A stretch of DNA of 64,000 bases, from the NCBI GenBank assembly GCA_964654695.1, contig CAZZKJ010000001.1, positions 62,001 to 126,000 of the forward strand, given 5' to 3'. Below the pieces are notes generated by a model. The model had not been told where the DNA came from and searched no databases. It worked only from the letters and a program-made list of their open reading frames with translations. Source of the stretch: CAZZKJ01 sp964654695 (GTDB lineage: Bacteria > Krumholzibacteriota > Krumholzibacteriia > WVZY01). Within the stretch, counting starts at the first letter, position 1; every line of letters begins with the position of its first letter. The translations under genes were made by a program, and so were the position numbers. Positions 51,854 to 61,233 of the stretch are shown one piece after another.

Positions 51854-52933
51854 ATGAGATTAATACTAGTTTCAATTTGTTTGGTTTTGATGGCTGCATC
51901 GGCTTTCATGGGCTGTCAATCCGTCGCAACTGTCAGTGCAAAGCTGAGAAATCAGGAAGGCAGTTACCTTAAAGCCATTGAACTTGCCAATGAGGGCCTC
52001 CGGTCAAATCCAAATGACGCGGAGGCTTACTTTCAGCTCGGCGTTTCCTACAGTCAATTGGACAGCGTGGATCTGGCTTTTGAAAAATATATGAAAGCCG
52101 TCGAACTGGATCCCAAAAAAGAAAAAATGGTCAACGACAACATCAAGCATAATTATGCGAAGCATTACAATCTTGCCCAGAAGGCTTTCAACAAAGAAAA
52201 CTTCACTGAATCCGCGAAAGAATTCAAGATGTCGACCATGTCGGATCCAAGGCAGTCAATAGGCTTTTATAATCTCGGAGTATCCTACTCGCGCCTCGGA
52301 GAAGAGGACTCCACTTATTACAATAAAGCCCTCGTCGCCCTGGACAAAGTTCTGGAGCTGTCCAATCCCACCGAAAAGCATTATATCGATGCATTGAGAT
52401 CCACCGGACGCGTGCTGGCGAAAATCGGAAGGGTGGACGAGGCCGTGTCCAAATTCAACCGGCTTGTCGAAGAAGACCCCACGAATTACAACGTTGTGGA
52501 AGCGCTCGGCGTGGAAGAAATGAAAAAAGACGATTGGAAAGGAGCCGCCGTGTTTTTTGATTTGGCCGCCAGGGCGAGGGCCAAGATCGACGCGGAGGAT
52601 TTCAACCTCTATTATAATCTCGGTGTCGTTAATTTCAAAATGCGCGAAGAGAATCCCGAGGCCGCGCGCAAAGCCGTGGATTACTACAAAAAAGCCCTCG
52701 AATTGAATCCTGATGAGCCCCAGACTATGCTCAACATCGTATATGCTTATTTTGGCTTGAAAGATTGGATGCAGGCCGCGATATGGGCTGAAAAATATGT
52801 AGCTATAGTTCCCGACGGCGAAAAAGGATGGCAAATTCTCGCGCTCAGCTACTCGGAGTTGGGCGACAAGGATAAAGCCAGGGCGTGCTCGATCAAATAC
52901 GAAGAAATAATGAAGATGAAAGGTAAAATGTAA
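51854..52933 (+). CDS. TPR-repeat lipoprotein
   Basis: A lipoprotein signal peptide (LVSICLVLMAASAFMGC, Cys about residue 20) suggests membrane anchoring at the cell envelope. The rest is a ladder of about eight TPR units, such as AYFQLGVSYSQLDSVDLAFEKYMKAVELDP, GFYNLGVSYSRLGEEDSTYYNKAL and AARKAVDYYKKALELNPDEPQ. No enzymatic motif is visible, so it likely acts as a scaffold or assembly factor. A well-placed GGGAGGAAAA precedes the ATG. It is a single gene with its own strong promoter, upstream of rho. Confidence 0.85.
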   Translation: MRLILVSICLVLMAASAFMGCQSVATVSAKLRNQEGSYLKAIELANEGLRSNPNDAEAYFQLGVSYSQLDSVDLAFEKYMKAVELDPKKEKMVNDNIKHNYAKHYNLAQKAFNKENFTESAKEFKMSTMSDPRQSIGFYNLGVSYSRLGEEDSTYYNKALVALDKVLELSNPTEKHYIDALRSTGRVLAKIGRVDEAVSKFNRLVEEDPTNYNVVEALGVEEMKKDDWKGAAVFFDLAARARAKIDAEDFNLYYNLGVVNFKMREENPEAARKAVDYYKKALELNPDEPQTMLNIVYAYFGLKDWMQAAIWAEKYVAIVPDGEKGWQILALSYSELGDKDKARACSIKYEEIMKMKGKM

Positions 52934-53003
52934 AAAGCGGACCAGATCCGGTCCTGGAAAACGAGGGCGAAATACCGCCAAAGTTTGCAGAAGCCGGACT
53001 TCT

Positions 53004-53019
53004 TGGAACGATAATTGCA
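53004..53019 (+). promoter_or_regulatory. Sigma-54-type (-24/-12) promoter upstream of rho
   Basis: The site reads TGGAACGATAATTGCA after a leading T. GG at 53005-53006 and GC at 53017-53018 are exactly 10 bases apart, and the TTGCA half is perfect. The predicted start is near 53030, about 274 bases before rho. A weaker sigma-70-type candidate (TTATCA at 53066, TATAGA at 53090) lies downstream. Confidence 0.5.
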
Positions 53020-53029
53020 CTATCGTTAT

Positions 53030-53303
53030 ATCCGATTTTTATCAATCCCGTGTATCGAATCTTTTTTATCAAAATTAATCAAGACCAATTATAGAATTAG
53101 TCTGAACCGGGAGCAATTTAATCCGCGAAGATCCTCTGTTTTACTTCATATAAAGTTTCATTAAAACCGCATTTCCTTTAAAGCAGGGATTGTGGGGGAT
53201 GGATTGAAATTCCTCTTTAACAATGGGCAATCGGCCGGGATGGCCACGGCCGGTAATTAGAACCGGATATCGGGGCTGGCAGCATCACCACGGGAGAAGA
53301 TTT
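53030..53303 (+). promoter_or_regulatory. Long 5' leader of rho
   Basis: This is a roughly 270-base stretch without a gene. It is AT-rich at first, with T-runs, then GC-rich. It contains a hairpin formed by two CGGCCG palindromes flanking a short loop (about 53230-53251), followed by the ribosome-binding site GGGAG at 53292. Long leaders are common on rho genes because Rho terminates its own transcript early. Whether that happens here is inference. Confidence 0.4.
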
Positions 53304-54551
53304 ATGGACATTGGAGAACTGAAAAGTAAAACAATCATGGAGCTGCTTGGAGTCGCCAACAATCTAAAGATCGACGGCACGAGCAGCATGCGCAAACAGG
53401 AACTGATTTTCAAGATTCTCGAGGCACAGACCCAGCAGAACGGGTTGATTTTTGCAGAAGGTGTTCTTCAAGTGCTGCCGGAGGGATATGGATTCCTTAG
53501 GTCGCCGGATTATAATTATCTTCCCGGCCCGGATGATATCTATGTTTCGCCTTCACAGATCAAAAAGTTTGCTCTGAGAACCGGCGATACAATTTCAGGA
53601 CAGATTCGATCTCCCAAGGATTCGGAACGTTATTTTGCTCTGCTGCGTGTGGAAGCCGTCAACTTCGAACATCCTGATGTGGCCAAAGGCAAACCCCTTT
53701 TTGACAACCTGACTCCGCTTTATCCCGATGAAATCCTGAATATGGAGTACGATTCTAAGGATTTGTCTACCAGGCTGATAAACCTGCTAACCCCCATCGG
53801 CAAGGGACAAAGAGGTCTGATCGTGGCCCAACCCCGGACGGGAAAAACCATTCTCCTGCAAAAAATTGCCAACGCGATAACCGCCAATCATAAAGAAGTC
53901 GTTCTCATCGTGCTTCTCATTGATGAGCGCCCCGAAGAAGTTACCGATATGGAGCGCTCTGTAAATGGCGAAGTAATAAGCTCTACGTTCGACGAGCCGG
54001 CGGAGCGCCATGTCCAGGTCGCGGACATGGTTATCGAAAAAGCCAAGAGGCTGGTAGAGCACGGCAAGGATGTCGTTATTCTCCTCGACAGTATAACCAG
54101 GCTCGCCAGGGCACATAACTCGGTCGTGCCTCACAGCGGCAAGATTTTATCGGGAGGCGTCGATTCAAACGCTCTTCAGCGCCCCAAAAGGTTTTTTGGA
54201 GCAGCGAGAAATATCGAAGGCAACGGCAGCCTTACGATTATTGCCACCGCTCTCATCGATACCGGGAGTCGAATGGATGAGGTAATCTTCGAGGAATTCA
54301 AGGGCACTGGTAATATGGAACTCGTTCTTGACCGCAGACTTACAGATAAAAGGATATTTCCTTCGGTTGATATTTTCAGGTCCGGAACCAGGAAGGAAGA
54401 GCTGCTCATTGAAAAGAAAGAGCTGGATAAGATCTGGATCCTGAGGAAATTTCTCAACGAAAAGCCTATCATTGAAGCCATGGAATTTCTCCTGGAGAAA
54501 CTTGGAAAATCCAAGAGCAACGCACAGTTTCTAAAATCGATGAATACATGA
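53304..54551 (+). CDS. rho: Transcription termination factor Rho
   Basis: Hexameric RNA-dependent ATPase that ends transcription. The N-terminal helical domain (about residues 1-45) and the cold-shock-like RNA-binding fold (VLEV-type segment GVLQVLPEGYGFLRSPDYNY, about 53-72) precede the ATPase domain. Walker A is QPRTGKTILLQ (about 178-188), and LIDERPEEVTDMER, the Q loop and the R-loop region follow. ATG 53304 with GGGAG 7 bases upstream gives 415 residues, the usual length. A longer frame from 53223 adds an atypical Trp/Arg-rich N-terminus and is rejected. Confidence 0.97.
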   Translation: MDIGELKSKTIMELLGVANNLKIDGTSSMRKQELIFKILEAQTQQNGLIFAEGVLQVLPEGYGFLRSPDYNYLPGPDDIYVSPSQIKKFALRTGDTISGQIRSPKDSERYFALLRVEAVNFEHPDVAKGKPLFDNLTPLYPDEILNMEYDSKDLSTRLINLLTPIGKGQRGLIVAQPRTGKTILLQKIANAITANHKEVVLIVLLIDERPEEVTDMERSVNGEVISSTFDEPAERHVQVADMVIEKAKRLVEHGKDVVILLDSITRLARAHNSVVPHSGKILSGGVDSNALQRPKRFFGAARNIEGNGSLTIIATALIDTGSRMDEVIFEEFKGTGNMELVLDRRLTDKRIFPSVDIFRSGTRKEELLIEKKELDKIWILRKFLNEKPIIEAMEFLLEKLGKSKSNAQFLKSMNT

Positions 54552-54585
54552 GGTTCGAACCCCAAATACACTCAGTAGATTGATA

Positions 54586-54614
54586 TTGCTTTAAGTTCCG
54601 TCATTGATTATACT
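54586..54614 (+). promoter_or_regulatory. Sigma-70-type promoter for rpmE
   Basis: TTGCTT at 54586-54591 and TATACT at 54609-54614 have 17-base spacing, between rho and rpmE. The leader is about 70 bases. Confidence 0.7.
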
Positions 54615-54690
54615 TGATAACCCCGGTATCCACAGATTCGGGCTTTTATGAAAATAGAACCGATAAAAGAGAGAAGAAGCGGAGAATAAT

Positions 54691-54918
54691 ATGAAAAAAG
54701 GCATTCATCCTGATTACAAAACAACAAAAATCGTATGTCACTGTGGCAATGTGATCGAAACGCGTTCCACCGCTCAAGATATACATGTTGAGATTTGTTC
54801 CAACTGCCATCCCTACTTTACCGGCAAGCAGAAGCTCATCGACTCCACCGGCCGCGTGGAAAGATTCAGAAAGAAATACAACTATAAAGATGCCGGTTCC
54901 GACCAGGAAAGCACATAG
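54691..54918 (+). CDS. rpmE: 50S ribosomal protein L31 (zinc-binding form)
   Basis: Ribosomal protein bL31 of 75 residues. It carries the zinc-binding set Cys16/Cys18 (VCHCGNV) and Cys37/Cys40 (EICSNCHPYFTGKQ), marking the zinc-containing paralogue rather than the zinc-free replacement. It begins MKKGIHPDY and ends with the usual RVERFRKKY segment plus a short acidic tail. A GGAG site precedes the ATG. It lies between rho and prfA, a common bacterial order, with DUF1385 in between. Confidence 0.97.
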   Translation: MKKGIHPDYKTTKIVCHCGNVIETRSTAQDIHVEICSNCHPYFTGKQKLIDSTGRVERFRKKYNYKDAGSDQEST

Positions 54919-54956
54919 GCGTTTCCCCGGTTCAAATACTTCTTAGGCTGGTTATT

Positions 54957-55862
54957 ATGGCTGAAAATAGAATCAGCGTCGGAGGTCAGGCGGTAATAGA
55001 AGGAGTCATGATGCGATCTCCTTCTTATTACGCTACCGCCGTCAGAACGCCTCAAGGCAGGATTGTAATACAGAAAATTCCTTACGTGGGGCTGACTAAA
55101 AAGATCAAGCCGCTCAACATTCCCATAATCAGGGGCGCGGTAACTCTGGTCGAGACCCTCGTGGTTGGCATAAAATCCCTGTCTTATTCGGCGGAGCAGG
55201 CAATGGATGAAGGCGAAAAAAAAGAAAAGAAAAGCGTCGCCTCGGGCCTGGCCATATTCGGATCGGTACTCCTCGCGTTCGGCCTCGGCATTGCGCTGTT
55301 TTTCTACCTTCCCCTCTTTCTAACCGATCTGTTTGACGTTTCGAGCGGCATCTTGTTCAATCTCATAGACGGATTCTTTAGATTGGCGATTTTTCTGCTG
55401 TATATCTATGCTATATCGCGGTGGAAAGAAATGAGGAGAATTTTTCAATATCACGGAGCCGAGCATAAAACCATCTATGCTTTCGAATCCGGAGATGATC
55501 TTACGCCGGGCGCAGCGAAAAACTATTCCACCCTTCATCCGCGATGCGGAACCAGCTTCCTGATAGTTGTAATGATGGTCAGCATTATAGTTTTTGTTTT
55601 TATGGGCAGACCGCATACGTTATCCGACCGCTTGATGAGATTCGCGATGATCCCGGTCATCGGAGGAATCTCCTTCGAATTCATCAAACTATCCGCCAAG
55701 GAAAGATTCGGGAAGATTTTCCGCCCTGCTATATGGCCGGGGCTGACTCTCCAAAAAATCACAACTCAGGAGCCGTCCGATGATATGCTGGAAGTAGCCA
55801 TAGCGGCTCTGGATGCGTGCCTGGATTATCAATCGGTGAAATTGGAAATTCCCAGCAGCTAG
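54957..55862 (+). CDS. DUF1385 family membrane protein (YqhQ-like)
   Basis: Opens with the family signature GGQAVIEGVMMRSP and has RGAVTLVETLVVGIKSLSYSAEQA. About three to five hydrophobic segments follow (for instance about residues 95-125, 135-155 and 200-220). The central YHGAEHKTIYAFESG and HPRCGTSFL motifs are conserved in DUF1385. The function is not established. In many bacteria this gene lies between rpmE and prfA, as here. No strong ribosome-binding site is visible. Confidence 0.92.
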   Translation: MAENRISVGGQAVIEGVMMRSPSYYATAVRTPQGRIVIQKIPYVGLTKKIKPLNIPIIRGAVTLVETLVVGIKSLSYSAEQAMDEGEKKEKKSVASGLAIFGSVLLAFGLGIALFFYLPLFLTDLFDVSSGILFNLIDGFFRLAIFLLYIYAISRWKEMRRIFQYHGAEHKTIYAFESGDDLTPGAAKNYSTLHPRCGTSFLIVVMMVSIIVFVFMGRPHTLSDRLMRFAMIPVIGGISFEFIKLSAKERFGKIFRPAIWPGLTLQKITTQEPSDDMLEVAIAALDACLDYQSVKLEIPSS

Positions 55863-55929
55863 CTCGTTAGTATTTATTGGGAGAGCGTTCGGGCTGCAGC
55901 GCCTCTTGTATGGAATGAAGGAAACGCAA

Positions 55930-56988
55930 ATGCAGAAGCAATTTGAACAGATTCTGGCAAGATACGATGAGTTGACGCGGCTCCTCGCAGACGGTGTAAT
56001 ACTCAAAGATCCGCAGCGCACAAAAAAAATCGCGAAAGAGAGATCGGAACTCGAAGAAAAAGTAAGAGTCATAGAAAAGCTCAAGAGTATTTATAAAACC
56101 ATTTCTGATAATAAAGAAATCGTCCAGGGCGGAAGCGATGCTGAACTCTCGGAAATCGCCCAGGCTGAAATAGAAGAACTGCTTCCGCAAAAAGCTTCGC
56201 TTGAAGAAGAGCTCAAGATGCTTCTTGTTCCCCGGGATCCGAATGATTCCAGGAATACGATAATCGAGATCAGGGCAGGTACGGGCGGGGAGGAAGCCAC
56301 GCTTTTCGCCGCCGATTTAATGAGGATGTATACGCGTTTTGCCGAAAAGATGGAATGGAAAATCGAAATCCTCAGCAGCAGCCCAAGCGATCTGGGCGGG
56401 TTCAAGGAAGTGATTTTCCTGATAAGCGGCAAGGATGTCTATGGAATTCTCAAGTACGAAAGCGGAGTTCACCGAGTGCAGCGGGTTCCGGTAACCGAGT
56501 CGAGCGGGAGAATACATACATCCGCTGTGTCCGTTGCCATTCTCCCTGAAGCTGAAGACCTCGAACTTGCGATCGATCCCAAAGACTTGAGAATAGACGT
56601 CTATCGCTCCAGCGGACCCGGAGGGCAAAGCGTTAATACAACCGACAGCGCAGTGAGAATCACGCATATTCCCACGGGCCTGGTCGTTCAATGCCAGGAT
56701 GAGAAGTCCCAGCATAAAAACAAGGACAAGGCCATGAAAGTACTGAAAGCCCGTCTTCTCGACACCGCCCGTAAAGAGCGCGAGGAGAAGCTTTCTCAAG
56801 AGAGAAAGAGCCAGATAGGTTCCGGTGACAGAAGCGCGAAGATACGAACTTACAACTTTCCCCAGCAGCGCGTAACAGATCATCGAATCGGCCTTACGCT
56901 TCATCGGCTGTCCGAGATACTGGACGGCGATCTATCCGAGATTGCCGGCGCGCTGGTTCGGGCGGACATGCAGGCAAGAATGAAATAA
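55930..56988 (+). CDS. prfA: Peptide chain release factor 1
   Basis: Recognises UAA and UAG and triggers peptide release. The codon-recognition tripeptide is PVT in RVPVTESSGRIHTSA, and the catalytic GGQ lies in SSGPGGQSVNTTDSAVR. The ATG at 55930 is preferred, with AAGGA 7 bases upstream, over ATG 55915 or TTG 55906. It gives 352 residues, close to the family norm. It is followed 11 bases later by prmC, which methylates the GGQ glutamine, so the two form a functional operon. Confidence 0.96.
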   Translation: MQKQFEQILARYDELTRLLADGVILKDPQRTKKIAKERSELEEKVRVIEKLKSIYKTISDNKEIVQGGSDAELSEIAQAEIEELLPQKASLEEELKMLLVPRDPNDSRNTIIEIRAGTGGEEATLFAADLMRMYTRFAEKMEWKIEILSSSPSDLGGFKEVIFLISGKDVYGILKYESGVHRVQRVPVTESSGRIHTSAVSVAILPEAEDLELAIDPKDLRIDVYRSSGPGGQSVNTTDSAVRITHIPTGLVVQCQDEKSQHKNKDKAMKVLKARLLDTARKEREEKLSQERKSQIGSGDRSAKIRTYNFPQQRVTDHRIGLTLHRLSEILDGDLSEIAGALVRADMQARMK

Positions 56989-56999
56989 GCGGAGAAGCA

Positions 57000-57905
57000 G
57001 TGAATTCAGGCGGCATCAAAGCGGCGCAGTTGATAAAAAAGGGCGAGGCCTTCTTGAGTGGACATGGTGTTCCGAACTCCAGGCACAATGCCGAATGGAT
57101 GCTTGCGTATTTGGACGGATGCAGCAGGGCGGAACTCTATCTCGATACTTCCAAAACCATAGATCAAACAACGGTAGCCGCGTTTGATGCCCTTCTGCGC
57201 CGCCGGGCGGTCAGAGAGCCTCTTCAATACATTTTGGGAAGAACCGAGTTCATGGCACTTGATTTCTTTACGTGCCCGGGGGTGGTTATCCCCAGATTCG
57301 AAACAGAGATACTTGTTGAAATTACAGAAATGATGATAAACAAAATACCGCAGCCTCACAGAATAGAGATTCTCGATATGTGCTGCGGCTCGGGAATCAT
57401 AGCAATTTCGATTGCCGCGAGAAACCATAATATCTTTGCAACAGGCGTTGATATCAGCCACAAAGCCGTGAGGCTTTCTGTGAAGAATGCTGCATTGAAC
57501 GGTGTCGGCGAGAGGACAAATTATTTTGTAGATGATGGGATATCCTTCTTAAAAAAAACCGAAAAAATATTCCATGCGATTATTTGCAATCCTCCGTATA
57601 TAACAACTGCGGATATGGATATGCTGGCACCGGAGATAAAGAACCATGAGCCGGCGGCAGGGTTGGATGGCGGGAGCGACGGATTGGATTTTTACCGCAG
57701 TGCCGCATCGAGCCTGCCGCGCTGCCTGGTCCCCGGGGGCACGGCCGCCTTCGAAGTGGGGGCGGACCAGGGGGATGCGGTTGCCGTAATGCTCGGGAAG
57801 GAGGGATTCAGCGATATTTGTATCCACAAGGATTACAACCGGCATGACAGGGTCGTAACCGCACTGTCAAAATCGCGCTCTCCGTCCGGGGAGGCCGCCG
57901 GATAA
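57000..57905 (+). CDS. prmC: Release factor glutamine N5-methyltransferase PrmC
   Basis: Methylates the GGQ glutamine of release factors. The N-terminal helical domain (about residues 1-75, RREPLQYILGRTEFM at its end) is followed by a SAM-binding Rossmann domain. The domain has DMCCGSGIIAISIA near residue 124 and the catalytic NPPY at 197-200. It starts at GTG 57000 with GGAGA upstream, directly after prfA. The length of 301 residues is normal. Confidence 0.93.
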   Translation: MNSGGIKAAQLIKKGEAFLSGHGVPNSRHNAEWMLAYLDGCSRAELYLDTSKTIDQTTVAAFDALLRRRAVREPLQYILGRTEFMALDFFTCPGVVIPRFETEILVEITEMMINKIPQPHRIEILDMCCGSGIIAISIAARNHNIFATGVDISHKAVRLSVKNAALNGVGERTNYFVDDGISFLKKTEKIFHAIICNPPYITTADMDMLAPEIKNHEPAAGLDGGSDGLDFYRSAASSLPRCLVPGGTAAFEVGADQGDAVAVMLGKEGFSDICIHKDYNRHDRVVTALSKSRSPSGEAAG

Positions 57906-58002
57906 GCTGCAAGTTTTTTCACTCGCCTGCTCATGGAGAATCACATAAGATCGGTCCGGATTGTTTTGCGGATCCGGAGGCCCGGATAACGGAAGAGAAA
58001 AA

Positions 58003-59256
58003 ATGGATAGATTCGTAATCGAAGGTCCTTGTTCGCTGAACGGTGAAGTCTCTGTAAGCGGCGCAAAAAATGCCGTTTTGCCGATTATTGCCTCCACACT
58101 TCTGGCATCCGGCGAGTGCGTGATAGAAAATGTCCCGGATCTGCAGGACGTGCGCACGATGATAAAACTGCTCGAGATGCTGGGTGCGAAAACGGTATTC
58201 GAAGACGGCGTTCTCAGGATCGATTCTTCCGGCGCCGATGGCACCGAAGCTCCTTATGACCTTGTGAAAACCATGCGTGCTTCCATTTACGTGCTGGGTC
58301 CCCTTCTGGCTTCCAGGGGCAAAGCACGCGTGAGTCTTCCCGGCGGCTGCGCGTGGGGTCCTCGCCCGGTGGATCTGCACCTGATGGCTATGGAGCAGCT
58401 TGGAGCGAACATCAATCTCAAACACGGGTATATACATGCGGCCTGCACCAGGCTGGAGGGCGCAGAGATTGTGATGCCCCTTTCGAGTGTGGGGGCAACT
58501 GCGAACGCGCTGATGGCTGCTTCCCTGGCCGGGGGCGAGACTACCATTAAGAACGCCGCCATGGAGCCCGAAATCGGCGAACTGGCCAAAGCGCTTTCGG
58601 CGGGAGGAATCGAAATAGAGGGAATCGGTTTGTCGACCATTTCCATAAAAGGGGCGCGGGAACTCCGGCCTTTCACCCACACCGTCATTCCCGACAGGAT
58701 TGAAGCCGGAACGCTTATAGCGGCCGCCGTCGGCGCGCGGGGCAAAATAGTGATAAAACGATGCGATCCCAAGCATCTGGACAGCATGATAAATGTATTC
58801 CGTTCCTGCGGCGCGATAATCGATACCGCCGATGACAACATCAGCATTGAAAGGCCCGGCAGTCTGAAGCCCGCGCATGTGGTTACCGGGGAGTATCCCA
58901 AGTTTCCCACCGACATGCAGGCCCAGGTCATGGCGGTGCTTTGCGCGGCGGAAGGAACCAGCACGGTTAAAGATATTATATACCCGGATAGATTTACCCA
59001 CGTGCCCGAACTCCGCCGCCTCGGCGCGGATATAAGGCTGGATGGCAACTGTGCTGTTATAACCGGGAAAAAACGCCTGGACGGAGCGCAGGTTATGGCC
59101 ACCGATATACGCGCAAGCTCCGCACTGGTAATAGGAGGCTTGATGGCGGAGGGAACGACTGAGATATCGCGTGTTTACCACATTGACCGTGGTTATGAAA
59201 AACTCGAACGAAAACTTTTGTTGCTGGGAGCGAAAATAACAAGAGTAAACGGTTGA
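58003..59256 (+). CDS. murA: UDP-N-acetylglucosamine 1-carboxyvinyltransferase MurA
   Basis: First committed step of peptidoglycan synthesis: transfers enolpyruvate from PEP to UDP-GlcNAc. The 417-residue protein begins with GxVxVSGAKNAVLP (about residues 14-27). It has Cys116 in PGGCAWGPRPVDLHL, the PEP-adduct and fosfomycin-target cysteine, so the fosfomycin-sensitive residue is kept. C-terminal FPTDMQAQ and RASSALVIGGL blocks match the family. ATG 58003 has GGAAGAG upstream and is preferred over TTG 57961. Confidence 0.97.
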   Translation: MDRFVIEGPCSLNGEVSVSGAKNAVLPIIASTLLASGECVIENVPDLQDVRTMIKLLEMLGAKTVFEDGVLRIDSSGADGTEAPYDLVKTMRASIYVLGPLLASRGKARVSLPGGCAWGPRPVDLHLMAMEQLGANINLKHGYIHAACTRLEGAEIVMPLSSVGATANALMAASLAGGETTIKNAAMEPEIGELAKALSAGGIEIEGIGLSTISIKGARELRPFTHTVIPDRIEAGTLIAAAVGARGKIVIKRCDPKHLDSMINVFRSCGAIIDTADDNISIERPGSLKPAHVVTGEYPKFPTDMQAQVMAVLCAAEGTSTVKDIIYPDRFTHVPELRRLGADIRLDGNCAVITGKKRLDGAQVMATDIRASSALVIGGLMAEGTTEISRVYHIDRGYEKLERKLLLLGAKITRVNG

Positions 59257-59301
59257 ACACCCTTCCTTTTCATTCGCGTTGAGCGGTGAAAGCGAACCAA
59301 A

Positions 59302-61173
59302 ATGCGCCACTATATTCTTGGAACGGCCGGCCATGTCGATCACGGCAAAACCGAACTCGTCAAAGCCCTGACAGGCCGGGATACCGACCGGTTGAACGAG
59401 GAAAAAGAAAGAGGGATTTCGATCGAGCTTGGATTCGCGCCTTTGGAGCTCGATGAGAATACGTTTCTGGGAATAGTGGATGCCCCCGGGCACGAGAGAT
59501 TCATAAAGAACATGGTTGCAGGGGCGGGGGGACTGGATCTGGCCCTGTTATTGGTAGCCGCCGATGAAGGCGTAATGCTGCAGACGCGCGAACATCTGGA
59601 GGTCCTCAAGGCCCTTGGTATAAGCAGCGGCATGGTGGTGATTTCAAAGTTTGATCTCGCATCAGGGGATATGCACGAGATTCTCCGAAGCGAGATTCTT
59701 GATCTGGTCGCCGGCACTTTTCTTGAAAAAGCGTCTATCATAGAAACATCATCGAAAACAGGATATGGCCTGGATGAACTAAAAACCCAGCTACTCAAGG
59801 CCTGTTCGGAGATTGCCGAAAGAGATGCAGATGGCCCGTTTCGAATGCCTGTCGATCGCGTTTTCATCAAGGAAGGAATCGGCATAGTTGTAACCGGCAG
59901 CTGCTATTCGGGATCTATTCAGATTGGCGACCGGATGGATCTTCTACCTTCCCAGAAAAAGGTCCGCATCAGGGAAATTCAAAGCTTCAATGATACAAAA
60001 AAATCCGGCGGAGCCGGGGAGCGGCTCGCGATAGCTTTGCAGGGGATTAAAACCGGGGAGGTTCAGCGCGGAGATGTCCTGGTCTCTCAGGGAAAATTCA
60101 AGATAAGCACTCTCATAGATGCGAGAATAAAAATAGCAGAGTACAAACAGTTTGTGCTTAAACACCGAGAGCGCATTCGCGTGCACCACGGCGCCAGGGA
60201 AATTCTGGGTAGAGTGGTGCTGTTCGACAGAGAAGCCGCCCAATCCGGTGACAGCGTAGTCGTGCAGTTAGTGCTCGAAAAACCCCTTATTGCAAATGAA
60301 GGAGATTTTTTTGTTCTGAGAAAATATTCGCCTCAGCGAGTATTTGCCGGCGGAGTGGTTATCGATCCGGTGCCGCTCAAGCACAAGCTCTCGGACAAAT
60401 CGATCCTCCGTAATCTGGAAATGCTCGAAAAAGGCGGCTCGACGGAAAAAACATTGAAAACAATCATGGATTCAGACCTGCAGGGAATTCTATCCGGCGA
60501 TTTGGATCAAAAAGACAGGGATTCCGTTCTCGATACCGACAAGATACTACTTATCGAGGGCAGATTGTTCGCGAAGGACGTGCTGAAAAAGCTTGCATTC
60601 ACGATTTTTAATACCGCGACAGCATACCAAAAGAGCCATCCGCTCCTTTACGGTATAGACAAAGAAGAGCTAAAGCAGAAAGCCGATATTGCGCATCCCG
60701 CGGCCGTTTTCAATAAACTGCTCGAAGAACTGTCGGCGTTCAAGACGATATCAATTAAGGGAAGCCGGGTGAGGGCGGGAAAAGATAACGAAGAGATCCC
60801 GGAAAAACTGGCGGCTGCATTAGGCCGTCTCGAGCAAAAGATCAAAGACACGGGCTTGAGATTTGTTACTCCCCGGATCCTCGAAAAACACTGGGCGGGC
60901 GGCGATTCAATTATGGACGCGCTGCAGCATCTCAAGGAAAAGGGCAGGATTGTGAAAATTGGCGATAATAGTTTTGTTCATACGAGCAGCCTGGATGAGT
61001 GTTCGCGAAAATTAAAAGCTTTTTACAACGGCAAGGCTGATTTGACGGTCGCGGAATTCAAGGATATTTTCGGGCTTACCCGGAAGCACGCAATCCCGCT
61101 TCTGGAGTATTTGGATGCTCGAAAGATCACAGTGAGATCCGGGGATTCGCGCAAAAAAGGTCCGGCGCTTTGA
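59302..61173 (+). CDS. selB: Selenocysteine-specific translation elongation factor SelB
   Basis: GTPase that brings Sec-tRNA(Sec) to UGA codons marked by a SECIS hairpin. It has G1 GHVDHGKT (about residues 10-17), G3 DAPGH, and G4 as SKFD (Ser in place of the usual Asn/Thr). EF-Tu-like domains 2 and 3 (about 180-370) and C-terminal winged-helix repeats (about 380-620), which bind the SECIS, follow. The length of 623 residues is typical. selA, selD and a tRNA-Sec gene were not found in the window, nor any obvious in-frame UGA selenoprotein. Confidence 0.95.
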   Translation: MRHYILGTAGHVDHGKTELVKALTGRDTDRLNEEKERGISIELGFAPLELDENTFLGIVDAPGHERFIKNMVAGAGGLDLALLLVAADEGVMLQTREHLEVLKALGISSGMVVISKFDLASGDMHEILRSEILDLVAGTFLEKASIIETSSKTGYGLDELKTQLLKACSEIAERDADGPFRMPVDRVFIKEGIGIVVTGSCYSGSIQIGDRMDLLPSQKKVRIREIQSFNDTKKSGGAGERLAIALQGIKTGEVQRGDVLVSQGKFKISTLIDARIKIAEYKQFVLKHRERIRVHHGAREILGRVVLFDREAAQSGDSVVVQLVLEKPLIANEGDFFVLRKYSPQRVFAGGVVIDPVPLKHKLSDKSILRNLEMLEKGGSTEKTLKTIMDSDLQGILSGDLDQKDRDSVLDTDKILLIEGRLFAKDVLKKLAFTIFNTATAYQKSHPLLYGIDKEELKQKADIAHPAAVFNKLLEELSAFKTISIKGSRVRAGKDNEEIPEKLAAALGRLEQKIKDTGLRFVTPRILEKHWAGGDSIMDALQHLKEKGRIVKIGDNSFVHTSSLDECSRKLKAFYNGKADLTVAEFKDIFGLTRKHAIPLLEYLDARKITVRSGDSRKKGPAL

Positions 61174-61204
61174 GCTTCTTTAAGGTATTGAGCCAAATAG
61201 AGGC

Positions 61205-61233
61205 TTTTCATTGAAAGAAAATTATGTTATAAT
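61205..61233 (+). promoter_or_regulatory. Weak sigma-70-type promoter for the small secreted protein
   Basis: A perfect TATAAT at 61228-61233 is preceded after 17 bases by TTTTCA at 61205-61210. The leader before the gene is about 125 bases. Confidence 0.45.

Noticed and set aside
51594..51857. 87-residue open frame between priA and the TPR lipoprotein
   Set aside because: It would start inside the -35 element of a strong promoter, has no ribosome-binding site and no family resemblance.
54549..54572. TTCGAAC loop resembling a tRNA T-arm after rho
   Set aside because: Only two stem pairs form and there is no acceptor or anticodon arm.
57931..59493. 520-residue frame antisense to murA
   Set aside because: It lies across murA and the start of selB, both unmistakable; the product has no recognisable domain and an unusual His/Gly/Arg-rich composition.
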